DNA of 64,000 nt from Lysinibacillus_B sp031181585 (GCF_047301505.1 NZ_CP154840.1:1922001-1986000); one strand, 5' to 3'; shown: positions 16,606 to 25,853, numbered from the stretch's first letter. The notes: generated from the sequence alone by a model not told the origin. Translations and numbers: made by a program.

Positions 16606-17094
16606 GTGATTATTGAAAAAGAGATTATTGATAGGATTTGTCGCATTAATTGGTTTTCAAATTGCGGGAATTCCAGTGATATTAACACTCAGCTTACTAT
16701 TGTTGAGGAAGTTAATTGGGAAAAAGCTACGAAACATTCTCAAGGTATTTATTGGGAAGAGATTACATTGGAAGCAAGCAATCAACTTACCGAATTTTTA
16801 GCTGTACATTCACCTGCGAAATACAAAGAGTGGAATAAAGTAGTTAGAGAAGGCAAAGAAATAATAGGAAAATCTGCAGTCCCTAAAATAACCGAATATA
16901 TTAACCAGCAAGGGTTATCTTATACAATTTTAGATAATGCAAAATGGGATATTATAGGTGCTATAATGGAACATACTTACAGGATGGAGAAAGAGCCATT
17001 CTTTTTCTTAGAATTACTTAAAGTATACGAAGCTGGTAACTTTCCATGTGGATGGCGAGGTAGTTGGCCTAATGGTAAACTAATTGTTTATTGA
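16606..17094 (+). CDS. Unrecognised immunity-like protein (cassette 6 partner)
   Basis: 162 residues from GTG 16606 after TTAGGA. It has a helical body and ends YEAGNFPCGWRGSWPNGKLI. A 3' fragment at about 26015-26146 ends with the related GNFTCGWDGKWPVGHLIV, so a second copy once existed. The FP/TCGWxGxWPxG ending is a good family marker. Immunity to the preceding tip is inferred from position. Confidence 0.65.
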   Translation: MIIEKEIIDRICRINWFSNCGNSSDINTQLTIVEEVNWEKATKHSQGIYWEEITLEASNQLTEFLAVHSPAKYKEWNKVVREGKEIIGKSAVPKITEYINQQGLSYTILDNAKWDIIGAIMEHTYRMEKEPFFFLELLKVYEAGNFPCGWRGSWPNGKLIVY

Positions 17095-17106
17095 GATAAA
17101 AGTGAT

Positions 17107-17571
17107 ATGAAAAAAAGAACGACTGGAGAATTGCTATGCCGGGATTTTTTTGAATTAAGTGATTCAGATAAAACAAAAATCGAAGAAGCAAAAGATGAGG
17201 CGGTTTTAATATCCAACATGATATTTTCGCTCATTGATAAGAAATTTGAGGACACTACGGAGCTTGAAAGACAAGTATTAGCTGCATTTTGCTTTGGGAT
17301 GATCAATGCCATTGTTTTTAGAAAAGAGCTCAATCCTTTACAGGGACATTCTATTGCTTCTACCTTGTTAACTAAGGTATTCCATTATAGTGAAGAGCAG
17401 GCGGAGGATTTTACACAGGAGTTGATAAATTCGACGGATGAAAGCTATCATCCAGTAATGTTTTCAATTATTCGCAGAGGATTAAATGGTTATCAACAGT
17501 ATGTAAGTAATGAAAAGAAACAGCTACAAGTGAATGTTTTAGAGGTTTTAGCTATTGTAAATGAAAGTTGA
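17107..17571 (+). CDS. Imm48-like immunity protein, copy 1
   Basis: 154 residues, starting 12 bases after the previous gene. TELERQVLAAFCFGMINAIV is followed by a YSEEQAEDFTQELI helix and a SIIRRGLNGYQQY ending, which fits my recollection of the Imm48 family. A paralogue at 26684-27100 shares LTELERQIISAFSFGMINGA and MYVIIHRGLEGY. Two copies of one immunity family in the locus, neither with its toxin, fit a stock of protection genes. Confidence 0.65.
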   Translation: MKKRTTGELLCRDFFELSDSDKTKIEEAKDEAVLISNMIFSLIDKKFEDTTELERQVLAAFCFGMINAIVFRKELNPLQGHSIASTLLTKVFHYSEEQAEDFTQELINSTDESYHPVMFSIIRRGLNGYQQYVSNEKKQLQVNVLEVLAIVNES

Positions 17572-17593
17572 CAGCAAAGCAATTTTGATATTT

Positions 17594-17632
17594 CCCTAGA
17601 TGAGTACTCATGCTTATCTAGGGCTTTATTTT
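17594..17632 (+). terminator. Terminator after the first Imm48-like gene
   Basis: Perfect CCCTAGAT / ATCTAGGG stem followed by CTTTATTTT. Confidence 0.75.
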
Positions 17633-17783
17633 GGCTGAAGGTTATAAATCACGACGTATTATATGGGAATTAACAAAGATCAATAATTTATTTCAGAGCA
17701 ATTTGTAAATAATATAGCGGTAAGTATATGGAAACCAATCGAAAAACCCTACAATAGTATGAAAGAGATCAAGGAGGGAAAGT

Positions 17784-18293
17784 ATGGATTTTGATATCAG
17801 AGAGATACGAGAATATTATGACTCAGAAATACGAAGCTATGATTTTAATAAGTTGGTGAACTTTGGGGTGAGCAATGATAATGCAGATTTTATGGGTGGA
17901 ATAGGAATTCCTGCTGAACTTGGTGATTTTGAGTTCTATAGATTTAATGAATTCTGCAAAACAGGTATTGAAGAAGTGCAATTTATCAAAGTTGGTCATC
18001 ATGCGTCTTATAAATATGGACTATATTTAAAAGAGGGTAGCGAGGAGCTTTATACGAGTTCCTCTCTACATTCTCCTCTAATGTATATACTCAATCAAAA
18101 CTTAAAAACGTTCTTCTTATTTCATTTGATTAGACATGAATTATCAGTGAAAATGAAAAAAGAAGGGATTTATACTTCATATGACTACGCTATTGAGTTG
18201 CGGAGAATGTATGAGCAAGTTGATCCAATAGCAATGAAGGAAGTAGAAGGATACTGGTCCCATTTGATAGAAGATTACGAAACAGGATTATGA
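17784..18293 (+). CDS. SUKH-4-like immunity protein
   Basis: 169 residues behind an AAGGAGGG site. The YGLYLKEGSEELYTSSSL strand-turn segment followed by MYILNQNLKTFFLFHLIR is the SUKH-4 pattern. No toxin remains next to it. A terminator similar to the one after the SUKH-3 gene at 8053 follows. Confidence 0.7.
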   Translation: MDFDIREIREYYDSEIRSYDFNKLVNFGVSNDNADFMGGIGIPAELGDFEFYRFNEFCKTGIEEVQFIKVGHHASYKYGLYLKEGSEELYTSSSLHSPLMYILNQNLKTFFLFHLIRHELSVKMKKEGIYTSYDYAIELRRMYEQVDPIAMKEVEGYWSHLIEDYETGL

Positions 18294-18373
18294 AATTTTT
18301 TAAATTGATTATTAGAATATTAGTTGGGGCTGTCATTAAGTTTGTATAATGTCTAACAGCCTAAAGAACAATG

Positions 18374-18416
18374 CCGCAATACAAGATAACCGTCTGTGTT
18401 GTGGTTTCTCTTTTTA
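18374..18416 (+). terminator. Terminator after the SUKH-4-like gene
   Basis: CCGCAATAC / GTGTTGTGG stem with a T-rich tail; near copy of the hairpin at 8560-8599. Confidence 0.7.
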
Positions 18417-18561
18417 TCTGTCGAAATAATACATAATAAATACAATCGTAAGAAGATTAACTAAAGCTGGTTTTTCACGTAATATCACTAGTTAAGTTCT
18501 TGACCAACAATTAGAAGATGTCAGATAAACTAGTTGTTAAGTATGAAAGGATGGATTATCA

Positions 18562-18983
18562 ATGAACATACTAGATAGAATCAGTAGTGTGTATACAATT
18601 GATGCCAGAAAATCTCCTTCGAAAGAAGAGGAAATTAAAGCACTTCAGGATTTTTCGACAATAGATGTCCCTACAGATTATATAGAAATAATTCAGCTAG
18701 CTTCAGACATCGAATTTAATATTGGCAGTCAAATGTATATCCGAATTTGGGGAGCATAGAAATGAATGAAGCTTATAAAGTGCAGAAATATCTCCCGAAT
18801 TCGCTCGCAATTGGTGATGTTGAAGGAGGTGGTGCATTAATCTATCTACATGGAAAAGATGGTTTGGGGATACATTATTTGAGATTCGGAGATTTGGACA
18901 TTGAGGAGGCAATGAAAATTGCACCATCACTAGCCGAATTATTAGTAAATAATATAGGTGCGAATACTTTAATAGACATTTGA
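18562..18983 (+). pseudogene. SMI1/KNR4 (SUKH) immunity gene with a frameshift
   Basis: Begins at ATG 18562 after GAAAGGATGG and reads a SUKH start (VPTDYIEIIQLASDIEFNIG, then MYIRIWGA) to TAG at 18757. From 18747 the next frame continues IEMNEAYKVQKYLPNSLAIG, then GALIYLHGKDG and the typical C-terminus. A missing base in the G run at 18748-18752 restores one protein of about 140 residues. Probably an inactive immunity gene. Confidence 0.75.
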
Positions 18984-19268
18984 AAAAATTTTAGGGACTT
19001 TGATTGGCTTTATAGCCTTTCAAGGTTTTTTATGATTTAGGACGAAGTATCAGTGAAAAAGCATTGAATTAAAAGCCGATGATTGCAAGAAAGCTTAATA
19101 GGTTAGTTACAGTGATATTAAAATAACAACGAGTTATAACTGTACACGAGATGACAAAGCAAGTAAAGCTAATAGTGGTAATGAAGAATGACATAAAAGT
19201 AAGTGATTAAAAAGGAAAATTTAGATGATATTAGGGTGAGACAAAATGAAAAAGAATGTGTTTTGAAT

Positions 19269-19428
19269 AGAGAGCTCATAATGGTACTGCCATCATAGAG
19301 AATGGGAAGCCAGATTCGACTCTTTCAGGTAAGTATATTGCAGATACACTTTCTGACGATACTATTGTGTCTAATGGAAATATTGCAAGTATGGTCAAAT
19401 TTGGTAAAATTATGAAGGGGCAGGTATA
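19269..19428 (+). pseudogene. Toxin-tip remnant
   Basis: Frame without a start, RAHNGTAIIENGKPDSTLSG, then KYIADTLSDDTIVSNGN and a stop at TAG 19426-19428. It sits 28 bases before an immunity-like gene. No family recognised. Confidence 0.4.
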
Positions 19429-19455
19429 GATTATTAAAGGAGTTTAGAGAATAAT

Positions 19456-20157
19456 ATGGAGCAGAAACTTAAATTCTTAAGACAATATTTTAGTGATAAT
19501 GTAAAGCTTATTCCTAGCAGTGAGATTTTTAACATTAATAATGAAATACTACCTAGTTTATGGGTTGAATTATTTAGCGAAAAAAACGTTGAGAAAAGAA
19601 TTGATTTTATTTTATCTATATGGAAAAAATATGTGGCAGAAGAATTAAGGAACACTATTTCTTATTTGTCTAAGCACCTAGAAGAAGTGGAATTGATGAT
19701 GGTAGATGGCAGATACTCGACTTTATACACTATTAAAACAGACAGTGGAAAAACAATATTCTATGAAGGAAGAAATCCAAACGATTTATTTAACAATGAG
19801 GTGTTAAAAGACTCCTGGAGTGAAATTCCGTCATCAATACGTACTTTTTATGAGAATGTTCACAATGGTTTTTACTATTATGCAAGTCGCTCTATGGGGT
19901 TGGTTCCCCTAGAAAATGTCACATATTTTGATGACGATGAATGGGGAATTATTGAGGAGTTAGAAGAACCGTTACAAATCAATCTGGAGACTACTTTTGG
20001 TTTCTTCAAAAGTGGTATGGGTGGTTATGTTGCAATAGATACTAATAACTGCGTCAATGATAATGCAACTTTATGGTGGACGAATAAAGAACCTAGATAC
20101 AATATCAATTTTTGGGATGTAGTTGACGAGTGGATTGTAATAGGTTTTGAGGTTTAA
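19456..20157 (+). CDS. SUKH-superfamily immunity protein
   Basis: 233 residues. The N-terminal half is helical; the C-terminal half has SIRTFYENVHNGFYYYA, GLVPLENVTYFDDDEWGI and the strand GMGGYVAIDTNN, the layout of SMI1-like proteins fused to an N-terminal helical region. AAAGGAG is 15 bases before the ATG. It follows a toxin remnant. Apparently intact. Confidence 0.65.
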   Translation: MEQKLKFLRQYFSDNVKLIPSSEIFNINNEILPSLWVELFSEKNVEKRIDFILSIWKKYVAEELRNTISYLSKHLEEVELMMVDGRYSTLYTIKTDSGKTIFYEGRNPNDLFNNEVLKDSWSEIPSSIRTFYENVHNGFYYYASRSMGLVPLENVTYFDDDEWGIIEELEEPLQINLETTFGFFKSGMGGYVAIDTNNCVNDNATLWWTNKEPRYNINFWDVVDEWIVIGFEV

Positions 20158-20304
20158 GTTAGATAGTAGAAGATCACTCCCTAGTCAGAAATAAATCATT
20201 TAATGGGAAATATAAAACGCCCTATAGAAATTGCCAAAAGACATTTATAAATTTCAGTAATGATTATCGTTAATAGAACTTTTGAATAAATAGGTGGGAT
20301 ACTT

Positions 20305-20751
20305 ATGTGGAGTTTGTCAGATAAAACGAGAGGCGTATTGCTACAAGCAGGATGGAATCCAAATAAAAAGGTTGAATTAACTGAAACAATAAAGTTTTTA
20401 GAGGCGATGGGATATCAAGTGTTTAATCCGGTGGTTGATGCATTAAGTCAATTTGGTGGAGGTGAATATAAATTCAGGCATCCGGATGGAAGTTTGGAAA
20501 CCTTTCATTTTAGCCCGGAAAAAGCTATAGGGGATTACTATGAAAAAGAAGACTTTGAAGAATTGGAGACGCGAGTGAAAGAGCCGTTCGTCGTAATTGG
20601 AGAAGCATATCGTGGAAATTTAATAATGTTTATTTCGCAATCGGGAAAGGTCTTTGGAAAAAATGGTTCCTCATTATTTAAGTTTGGGGAGGACATATAC
20701 GAGGCACTAGACACTCTTTGCTTATTTAAAAAGCCAGAAGAGATAGAGTAA
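20305..20751 (+). CDS. SUKH-3 family immunity protein, orphan
   Basis: 148 residues with SUKH-3 signatures: QAGWNPNKKVELT, SQFGGGEYKF, VIGEAYRGNLIMFISQSGKV and FGEDIYEALDTLC. It aligns along its length with the SUKH-3 protein at 8053-8505, with many substitutions. TAGGTGGG precedes the ATG. No deaminase tip is left beside it, so it likely protects against relatives' toxins. Confidence 0.85.
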   Translation: MWSLSDKTRGVLLQAGWNPNKKVELTETIKFLEAMGYQVFNPVVDALSQFGGGEYKFRHPDGSLETFHFSPEKAIGDYYEKEDFEELETRVKEPFVVIGEAYRGNLIMFISQSGKVFGKNGSSLFKFGEDIYEALDTLCLFKKPEEIE

Positions 20752-20891
20752 TAGAGTTCAGTTATTCTATAAATGATAATGGATCCTGTTTGGTCCTCAA
20801 CTAAAAGAGGAATCCTTATACATAAAATTCAAACCAAATGAATCTCTGTTTAACATCTAGTGACATGAAAAATTAAAAGAGTACATGCAAT

Positions 20892-21698
20892 TTGCACATG
20901 CCAATTAAAAGTAACCACATTCCATCCACGGGAGAATGTACAAATCTTTTTGAACGATTATCAAAATATATATCAAGATTTGATGAAAGATGGATAAATG
21001 AAATAGAACCAGCAAAAAAAGAGGACATAGATACACTGAAAAATCTAACGCAAATTAATAATTATAACTATCATTATCCTAAAGAATATGAGATTTATTT
21101 AAATTATATGGGGCAGGATGATAAGGGTTTACTTAAAACCCAACTTCCAGGATATGCTTCAATTTCTGAAATAATTAATCCTTATAAAGGGATACATGAG
21201 GAGATACCAGATACTTTAAGTGATAAATATATACATTTTTTTCAAAAAGAATTATTTGATGGTCAACTATGTTTTGATTTTACCTAAACTGATAATCCGC
21301 AGATTGTTATGACTAATGAGGACAGCCAGTTTGTAAGTTATTTTGCAGATAGCTTTGAAAAATTGTTATTTCAATGTGCGTTTAGTAAATATGAAAGATT
21401 AAATTATAATAAGTGCATAACTTTTGCTGGAACACCTAACATGCTTAAAGAAGCAATAAAGAAACATAATGAGTCGAATGTTTTTGGCATAATTAATAAA
21501 TTTTCGAAAACATACAATTTTCAAAGAGCATGGTTCAGCGATCTTACCCATCATATAGGTTTTAAAGAGGGCATTAGCTTTTATATCGATAGTAGAAATA
21601 ATTCTCTGCGTGGGTTTGTTGCAGGTGATTCAGATAAACAAATCGACAATATTGGCGAAGCATTACTAGCTGAATTATATGTTAATAAAAACGATTAA
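20892..21698 (+). pseudogene. SUKH-like immunity gene with an in-frame TAA
   Basis: One frame from TTG 20892 to TAA 21696-21698 (about 268 codons) is interrupted only by TAA at 21285-21287, just after LFDGQLCFDFT. The first part has YHYPKEYEIYLNYMGQDDKG, a SUKH start; the second has FVSYFADSFEKLLFQCAFSK and a typical helical end. No indel is present. A 129-codon piece could restart at ATG 21309 but lacks a ribosome site. Confidence 0.7.
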
Positions 21699-21769
21699 AG
21701 TTTTCCTCGTGCGTATAGGTATGTTTTCTCCACATGTTGGCGTTTCAACGCTGATTTTGGAAAGGACGA

Positions 21770-22177
21770 ATAGCATTAAATAAAGAGACAGTTGGTAAAT
21801 TAATAAATAACACATCTAAAAATTATTTTGTAGCAGCTTTAGAGGATAGTAAAATTTGGGTTATTGAGAAAAGGCTGAATGTAAGATTACCGGAAAGCTA
21901 TAAATGGTTTTTTAAAGAATAAGGGAGTGGAAGGGTTTTTGGAATAGAGATTTTGGGAGGCGGACTTTGCGAAGTGCCAACTTGTGTAATTGAAACGGAG
22001 GAATGGAGAAAATACGGCTTGCCAATGGATCTCGTTGTCATACAAAACTACGGAATCGGTGTACATTGTCTTGATACTTCAAGGTTAGTCGATAATGAAT
22101 GCCCTGTTATTGAATGGTCGCAAGATGATGAAGATGAAATGAATGAATATAAAAAATTTCTACGTATTTCTAGATGA
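21770..22177 (+). pseudogene. SMI1/KNR4 (SUKH-1) immunity gene, start lost and in-frame TAA
   Basis: The frame reads ALNKETVGKLI, LPESYKWFFKE, TAA at 21920-21922, GSGRVFGIEILGGGLCEVPT and NYGIGVHCLDTSR to TGA 22175-22177. In SUKH-1 proteins the motif is KEYGSG, so TAT-to-TAA is the likely change. The codon at the expected start, 21770, is ATA after GGAAAGG, so the start may also be mutated. Similar to YobK-type immunity proteins. Confidence 0.75.
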
Positions 22178-22267
22178 AAAGTTTGAGGAAAGATAATTGT
22201 ATCATTTAATTATTATAAAGTATTTAATTAGTGGGTATTATTTGTTTTACAAAGAGAGTTTTCGAAT

Positions 22268-22310
22268 AACAACGAGTGATTCACTTAACCGAATCACTCG
22301 TTGTTTTTTT
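22268..22310 (+). terminator. Strong intrinsic terminator
   Basis: Perfect 15-bp stem (AACAACGAGTGATTC and its complement) with an 8-base loop and T7 tail, about 90 bases after the broken SUKH-1 gene. Confidence 0.9.
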
Positions 22311-22436
22311 GTAGAATTAACTAAGCATAGGCTGAAAAAAGAAGGGAGAATTAGTATTATTGAAAAAAAAACCAAAATAGGTTATTTTTATTTAAGTTAT
22401 ATTTGTTCTTACATAAACTGGGAGGTTATTGCTTGT

Positions 22437-22518
22437 AGCCTTTGATGAACTAATAGAGTTATACAAAGAGGCAGTTGAAAGTAAAAGTGGTTTATTAATA
22501 ACATTTTCAATCATGTAA
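22437..22518 (+). pseudogene. 3' fragment of a second copy of the 6123 gene
   Basis: The frame AFDELIELYKEAVESKSGLL, then ITFSIM and TAA, matches the last 23 residues of the protein encoded at 6123-6716 at all but a few positions. Nothing of the rest is present, pointing to deletion by recombination. Confidence 0.75.
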
Positions 22519-22586
22519 AGAAAGCGCAGTGTAACTAAACCCAGAAGATTACCCAAACATTCACTAATAATACAGGGAGTTATTTC

Positions 22587-23366
22587 ATGAAACCAGATTT
22601 ATTTTCAATTATTATGTATCCCTCGGTTTCCTTCAACACAGAGGAAGCACTAGGGAAAATTCTAGATGTATTCGAATCTAATGATAAATTTGCTCCTACC
22701 CACTGGGGCAACAGCGAGCTTGTCAAGGTAGAGTATAACCGTGATGAAATTATTGAAAAAGTAATTGTAGAGAAAAGTGTATCTGAACTTCACCTTTCTC
22801 GAGATAAGGCCGTCAAATATTCAGGATTTTTTAATATTCATTGGAGTCATCGAGCGTTTTTTAATTTTGATTTTCATAAATCAATGACTAAGAAGATGTG
22901 GCCGGCCTTTTTCGAGTTATCGGATCAACTAGCGGAAGTTCTGAAGCCAATCTTTGGTGTTACACATATTTCTTGGCCCTCTACTTATCCATGGAATAAT
23001 GAAAAGGAACGCATGAAAATTTGGATGGATGTTTGTTCGTATCCAGTCCCGGTAAGGTTTATACCAAACGGTCCTTTAGGGGTAGGAGCTAGAACATATA
23101 TTGGTGGGCATATATTGGACATGTTTGGAAAAGACTTTTTGTTGAATAGCCCGGGTGTTGTAAGAGAACCGGCTTGGGGAGGGGTTTGTCTGGATGTAGC
23201 GCCTAAGCCATTTGAGGCGGATGATGAAAGCTTACTTGCATCCTGGTTACATGTGATGGAGTATTTAGAAGCTGCTCAAGTAATCGCCATTCCACATTTT
23301 GATGAGGACCGGATGGGGGTTTCATTTTCCCCGAATCAGGCATGGGTAAAGTATCTAAACAGTTAA
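22587..23366 (+). CDS. Immunity-like protein (Imm52/DUF3396-like resemblance)
   Basis: 259 residues with an AGGGAG site before the ATG. GARTYIGGHILDMFGKDFLL followed by SPGVVREPAWGGVCLDVAP and a C-terminal amphipathic helix resembles large immunity proteins of the Imm52/DUF3396 kind (weak recollection). Cytosolic, slightly acidic. The pentapeptide gene begins 17 bases after it, so the two are probably co-transcribed. Confidence 0.55.
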   Translation: MKPDLFSIIMYPSVSFNTEEALGKILDVFESNDKFAPTHWGNSELVKVEYNRDEIIEKVIVEKSVSELHLSRDKAVKYSGFFNIHWSHRAFFNFDFHKSMTKKMWPAFFELSDQLAEVLKPIFGVTHISWPSTYPWNNEKERMKIWMDVCSYPVPVRFIPNGPLGVGARTYIGGHILDMFGKDFLLNSPGVVREPAWGGVCLDVAPKPFEADDESLLASWLHVMEYLEAAQVIAIPHFDEDRMGVSFSPNQAWVKYLNS

Positions 23367-23383
23367 GATAGGTAAGGGGGCAG

Positions 23384-24106
23384 TTGGTTAACATGCAAGA
23401 TAAGATAGTAGATAGAAAAAGAATAATGGAGATTATCGATCAAGCCCATATTAATGACGAGGTAATTGACTATTTAAATATAAGTGACGCAGATTTATCT
23501 TTTTCAGATTTGTCTGCAATGATGGCAGACGGTATGGAAGCTAAAAATACGATATTTCGTGCGGCATCATTACTAGATGCCTCCTTTTTAGATTGCAATT
23601 TCGAATCGGCAGACTTTCGTAATGCTAATTTGGAAGGGCTTCATTGTGTAGACTGTATGCTGAATGGTGTCAATTTCCATCAGGCCATTATGCGCTATGC
23701 CAACATGAGTGTCAGTATGTGTATGGAATCGTGCTTGAATGAAGTTGACTTTTCAAATGGAGAAATGACGGGTTCTTCTTTTCATCAGAGTACATTTTTG
23801 CAAGCAAACTTAAGGGAAGTAGACGGCAAACAAGCCGATTATAAAGAAGCAGATTTATCCTATGCTACATTGACAGAAGGCGATTTCAAAGGAGCCTCTT
23901 TTGCAGGGGCAAACCTTACTGAAGTAATGGCTGTTAAAACCAATTTTACAGACTGCGATTTAACAGGTGCCATCCTTAAAAATGGCAATTTTAAAGGTGC
24001 TGATTTTACCGGTGCAAAGCTGGAAAATGTCGTGTGGAACGGCGCTGTTATTGACGAAGCAATGTTTGATGAAAATGTAAAAGAGAAGATAGAACAATTG
24101 ATATAA
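23384..24106 (+). CDS. Pentapeptide-repeat protein
   Basis: About 240 residues. From residue 35 on the sequence is in A(D/N)LXX-type repeats (SDADLSFSDL, ADFRNANLEG, KGADFTGAKL), which fold into a right-handed quadrilateral beta-helix. Such proteins serve as immunity or target-mimic proteins, for example protecting DNA gyrase; the role here is inferred. TAAGGGGG sits 4 bases before TTG 23384 and 13 before ATG 23393, so the start is ambiguous. A terminator follows. Confidence 0.8.
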   Translation: MVNMQDKIVDRKRIMEIIDQAHINDEVIDYLNISDADLSFSDLSAMMADGMEAKNTIFRAASLLDASFLDCNFESADFRNANLEGLHCVDCMLNGVNFHQAIMRYANMSVSMCMESCLNEVDFSNGEMTGSSFHQSTFLQANLREVDGKQADYKEADLSYATLTEGDFKGASFAGANLTEVMAVKTNFTDCDLTGAILKNGNFKGADFTGAKLENVVWNGAVIDEAMFDENVKEKIEQLI

Positions 24107-24170
24107 GTGATGATTGGTGTTAAAAAGTTATTTTAACTCTTTAGCTATCTAAGGAGATTTTTTGAATAGC

Positions 24171-24210
24171 AACCAGAGATTTATTGAACTGAATCTTTGG
24201 TTGTTTTTTC
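24171..24210 (+). terminator. Terminator after the pentapeptide gene
   Basis: AACCAGAGATT / AATCTTTGGTT stem with one G-T pair and a T6 tail. Confidence 0.8.
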
Positions 24211-24396
24211 ATTGGAATCTATTGTGCTTAATTAGTAAACATAAGGTTAGTAGGTTGCCTTCCAGGAAAATATACAAGGAATTATCCTTTTTAAGTCGAA
24301 ATCATGTTCTAGCTTATGTTAAATTATGTATGTAAAGGTAAATTATAAAATTTGATTTGTGGAAAGGACAAACTGAATAATCAATTGGAGAGAAAA

Positions 24397-25401
24397 ATGG
24401 TAAATCAAAAGAAATTAGAAATGGCGTTTAGAAGATATAAAAATAACTATGTTGATGATATTTATTATAAAGATGTAAAGGAAAAGTATACTGTTAGTGC
24501 AAGTAAAATCAAAAATATTGCAGAGTGCAATTCTATAGAAAAAGATCATATATTATTGATTAATTTAAACAAAATACTATCATACCAATTGTCGCTATGG
24601 AAAAATCAGGTGTTAATGAAAGAAGGAAAAAGCATAGAACATTTAAAATCTATGCAAGTGATAACATTTTATCAATGTGTAATCCAAAACCTCTATAAAA
24701 ACCGATATCCAAAAATGATGGTTGAGTATTCTTTTAGGGAAGTTATTGCAACCTTAATTCATTTCACAATGTACGGGTGGGTAAAAGAGGAGAACATTCT
24801 ATTCGAGTTCATCGTGGATCATTTTGGCAGCCGTTGGATGGATGCGGATAATTGGAACAAGCATACATGGTTCTTGTTGGAAATCTATTTGCAATATAGA
24901 AATAAAACCATCATGGGAACAAATCAAAATCTGCATAGGACGGTTAGAGAGCAATTTAAAGAAGCAGAGCTGGAATATAGTTTAATCCCTGAAGACTTGG
25001 ATGTTTATACAGAAGTATTAGAACGATGGACAACTGCACCACTTGAGGAAATTAAGGAGCTAATTGAAAGAATGTCATCATTTCACTCCATCTTGGCATC
25101 CGAATTAGGTGAGTCAATTGAATTTGGGGACTATAGATATGGCTTCTATCCGTATGAAATTCTATTTCTTATCTATGTGAGACAAAAGCGCGGTTTACCT
25201 GTACCCCAACAGTTTGACGATTTTTTAATGAATACGCCGGAAGCACAGATGGTGATACAGGATCCGGAACCATATCCAGAATGGGATCCTCTTCTGCGCC
25301 TGATTGATAATTTTTATCGGAAAAACTATCCGGAATATATCCCAAACGATCATGGGGCGTTGTTTCAAGGAACCGAGAATCTAGGAGGGGAAATAGAATG
25401 A
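24397..25401 (+). CDS. Unrecognised large helical protein, immunity-like
   Basis: 334 residues from ATG 24397, chosen over the upstream TTG 24352 because GGAG at 24387-24390 is well spaced. Strongly helical with many Trp and Tyr (WFLLEIYLQYRNK, GFYPYEILFLIYVRQKRGLP). The overall build, long helices ending in a YGFYPYE segment, recalls PoNi-type immunity proteins, but this is weak. It overlaps the next gene by 4 bases (ATGA), so they are translated together. Confidence 0.6.
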   Translation: MVNQKKLEMAFRRYKNNYVDDIYYKDVKEKYTVSASKIKNIAECNSIEKDHILLINLNKILSYQLSLWKNQVLMKEGKSIEHLKSMQVITFYQCVIQNLYKNRYPKMMVEYSFREVIATLIHFTMYGWVKEENILFEFIVDHFGSRWMDADNWNKHTWFLLEIYLQYRNKTIMGTNQNLHRTVREQFKEAELEYSLIPEDLDVYTEVLERWTTAPLEEIKELIERMSSFHSILASELGESIEFGDYRYGFYPYEILFLIYVRQKRGLPVPQQFDDFLMNTPEAQMVIQDPEPYPEWDPLLRLIDNFYRKNYPEYIPNDHGALFQGTENLGGEIE

Positions 25402-25853
25402 CAGAAGAAGAGATCGTACCGATTATTTTCAAAAAAAGTGATGAAATAGAAGTAATTCTAAATGGCTCACAAACGGAAAGTATATATACTTCGATATTAA
25501 AGTATGGTCTGTCTACAAAGAAATTTCTCTATGTAGATTTTAAAGGTGAAGAAAACTATGAAATCACTAACTATATTCTAGATTACGAATTTAGCCACCA
25601 GCTCGAATTAGCCTCTCTGGATGAGCTTGAAGACTTGGATACGTTTGAATATGAATTTTTGCCCGAAAAGATTAAGGAAGTCAATAAAGTATTGTCTACC
25701 AAAGGATGTGGACTTTTTTCTTACCCAACTGAAGGGGACTTTTATGCTCTATTTATTGCCAAGCTGGAGGACAAAGCAAAGTTGTTGCAAGTAGAGCTGC
25801 TGGAGGATGAATATATCCCGTATAAAGAAAGATTTATACAGTACTTCAGCTAA
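25398..25853 (+). CDS. Small acidic partner protein of unknown function
   Basis: 151 residues with ATGA overlap to the upstream gene and AGGAGGGG before the ATG. Strongly acidic, no membrane segment, strand-rich C-terminus (GCGLFSYPTEGDFYALFIAK). It may be part of a two-gene immunity unit. Family not certain (some resemblance to DUF6630). Confidence 0.6.
   Translation: MTEEEIVPIIFKKSDEIEVILNGSQTESIYTSILKYGLSTKKFLYVDFKGEENYEITNYILDYEFSHQLELASLDELEDLDTFEYEFLPEKIKEVNKVLSTKGCGLFSYPTEGDFYALFIAKLEDKAKLLQVELLEDEYIPYKERFIQYFS

Noticed and set aside
5291..22177. Deaminase-driven C-to-T mutagenesis as the cause of the in-frame stops
   Set aside because: Attractive because a deaminase tip is encoded here, but at least two stops (12830 and 21920) most likely came from Tyr codons, which is not C-to-T. 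Kept only as a testable idea.
22197..22445. 82-codon plus-strand frame
   Set aside because: It runs straight through the strong terminator at 22268-22310, has no ribosome site and no family motif.
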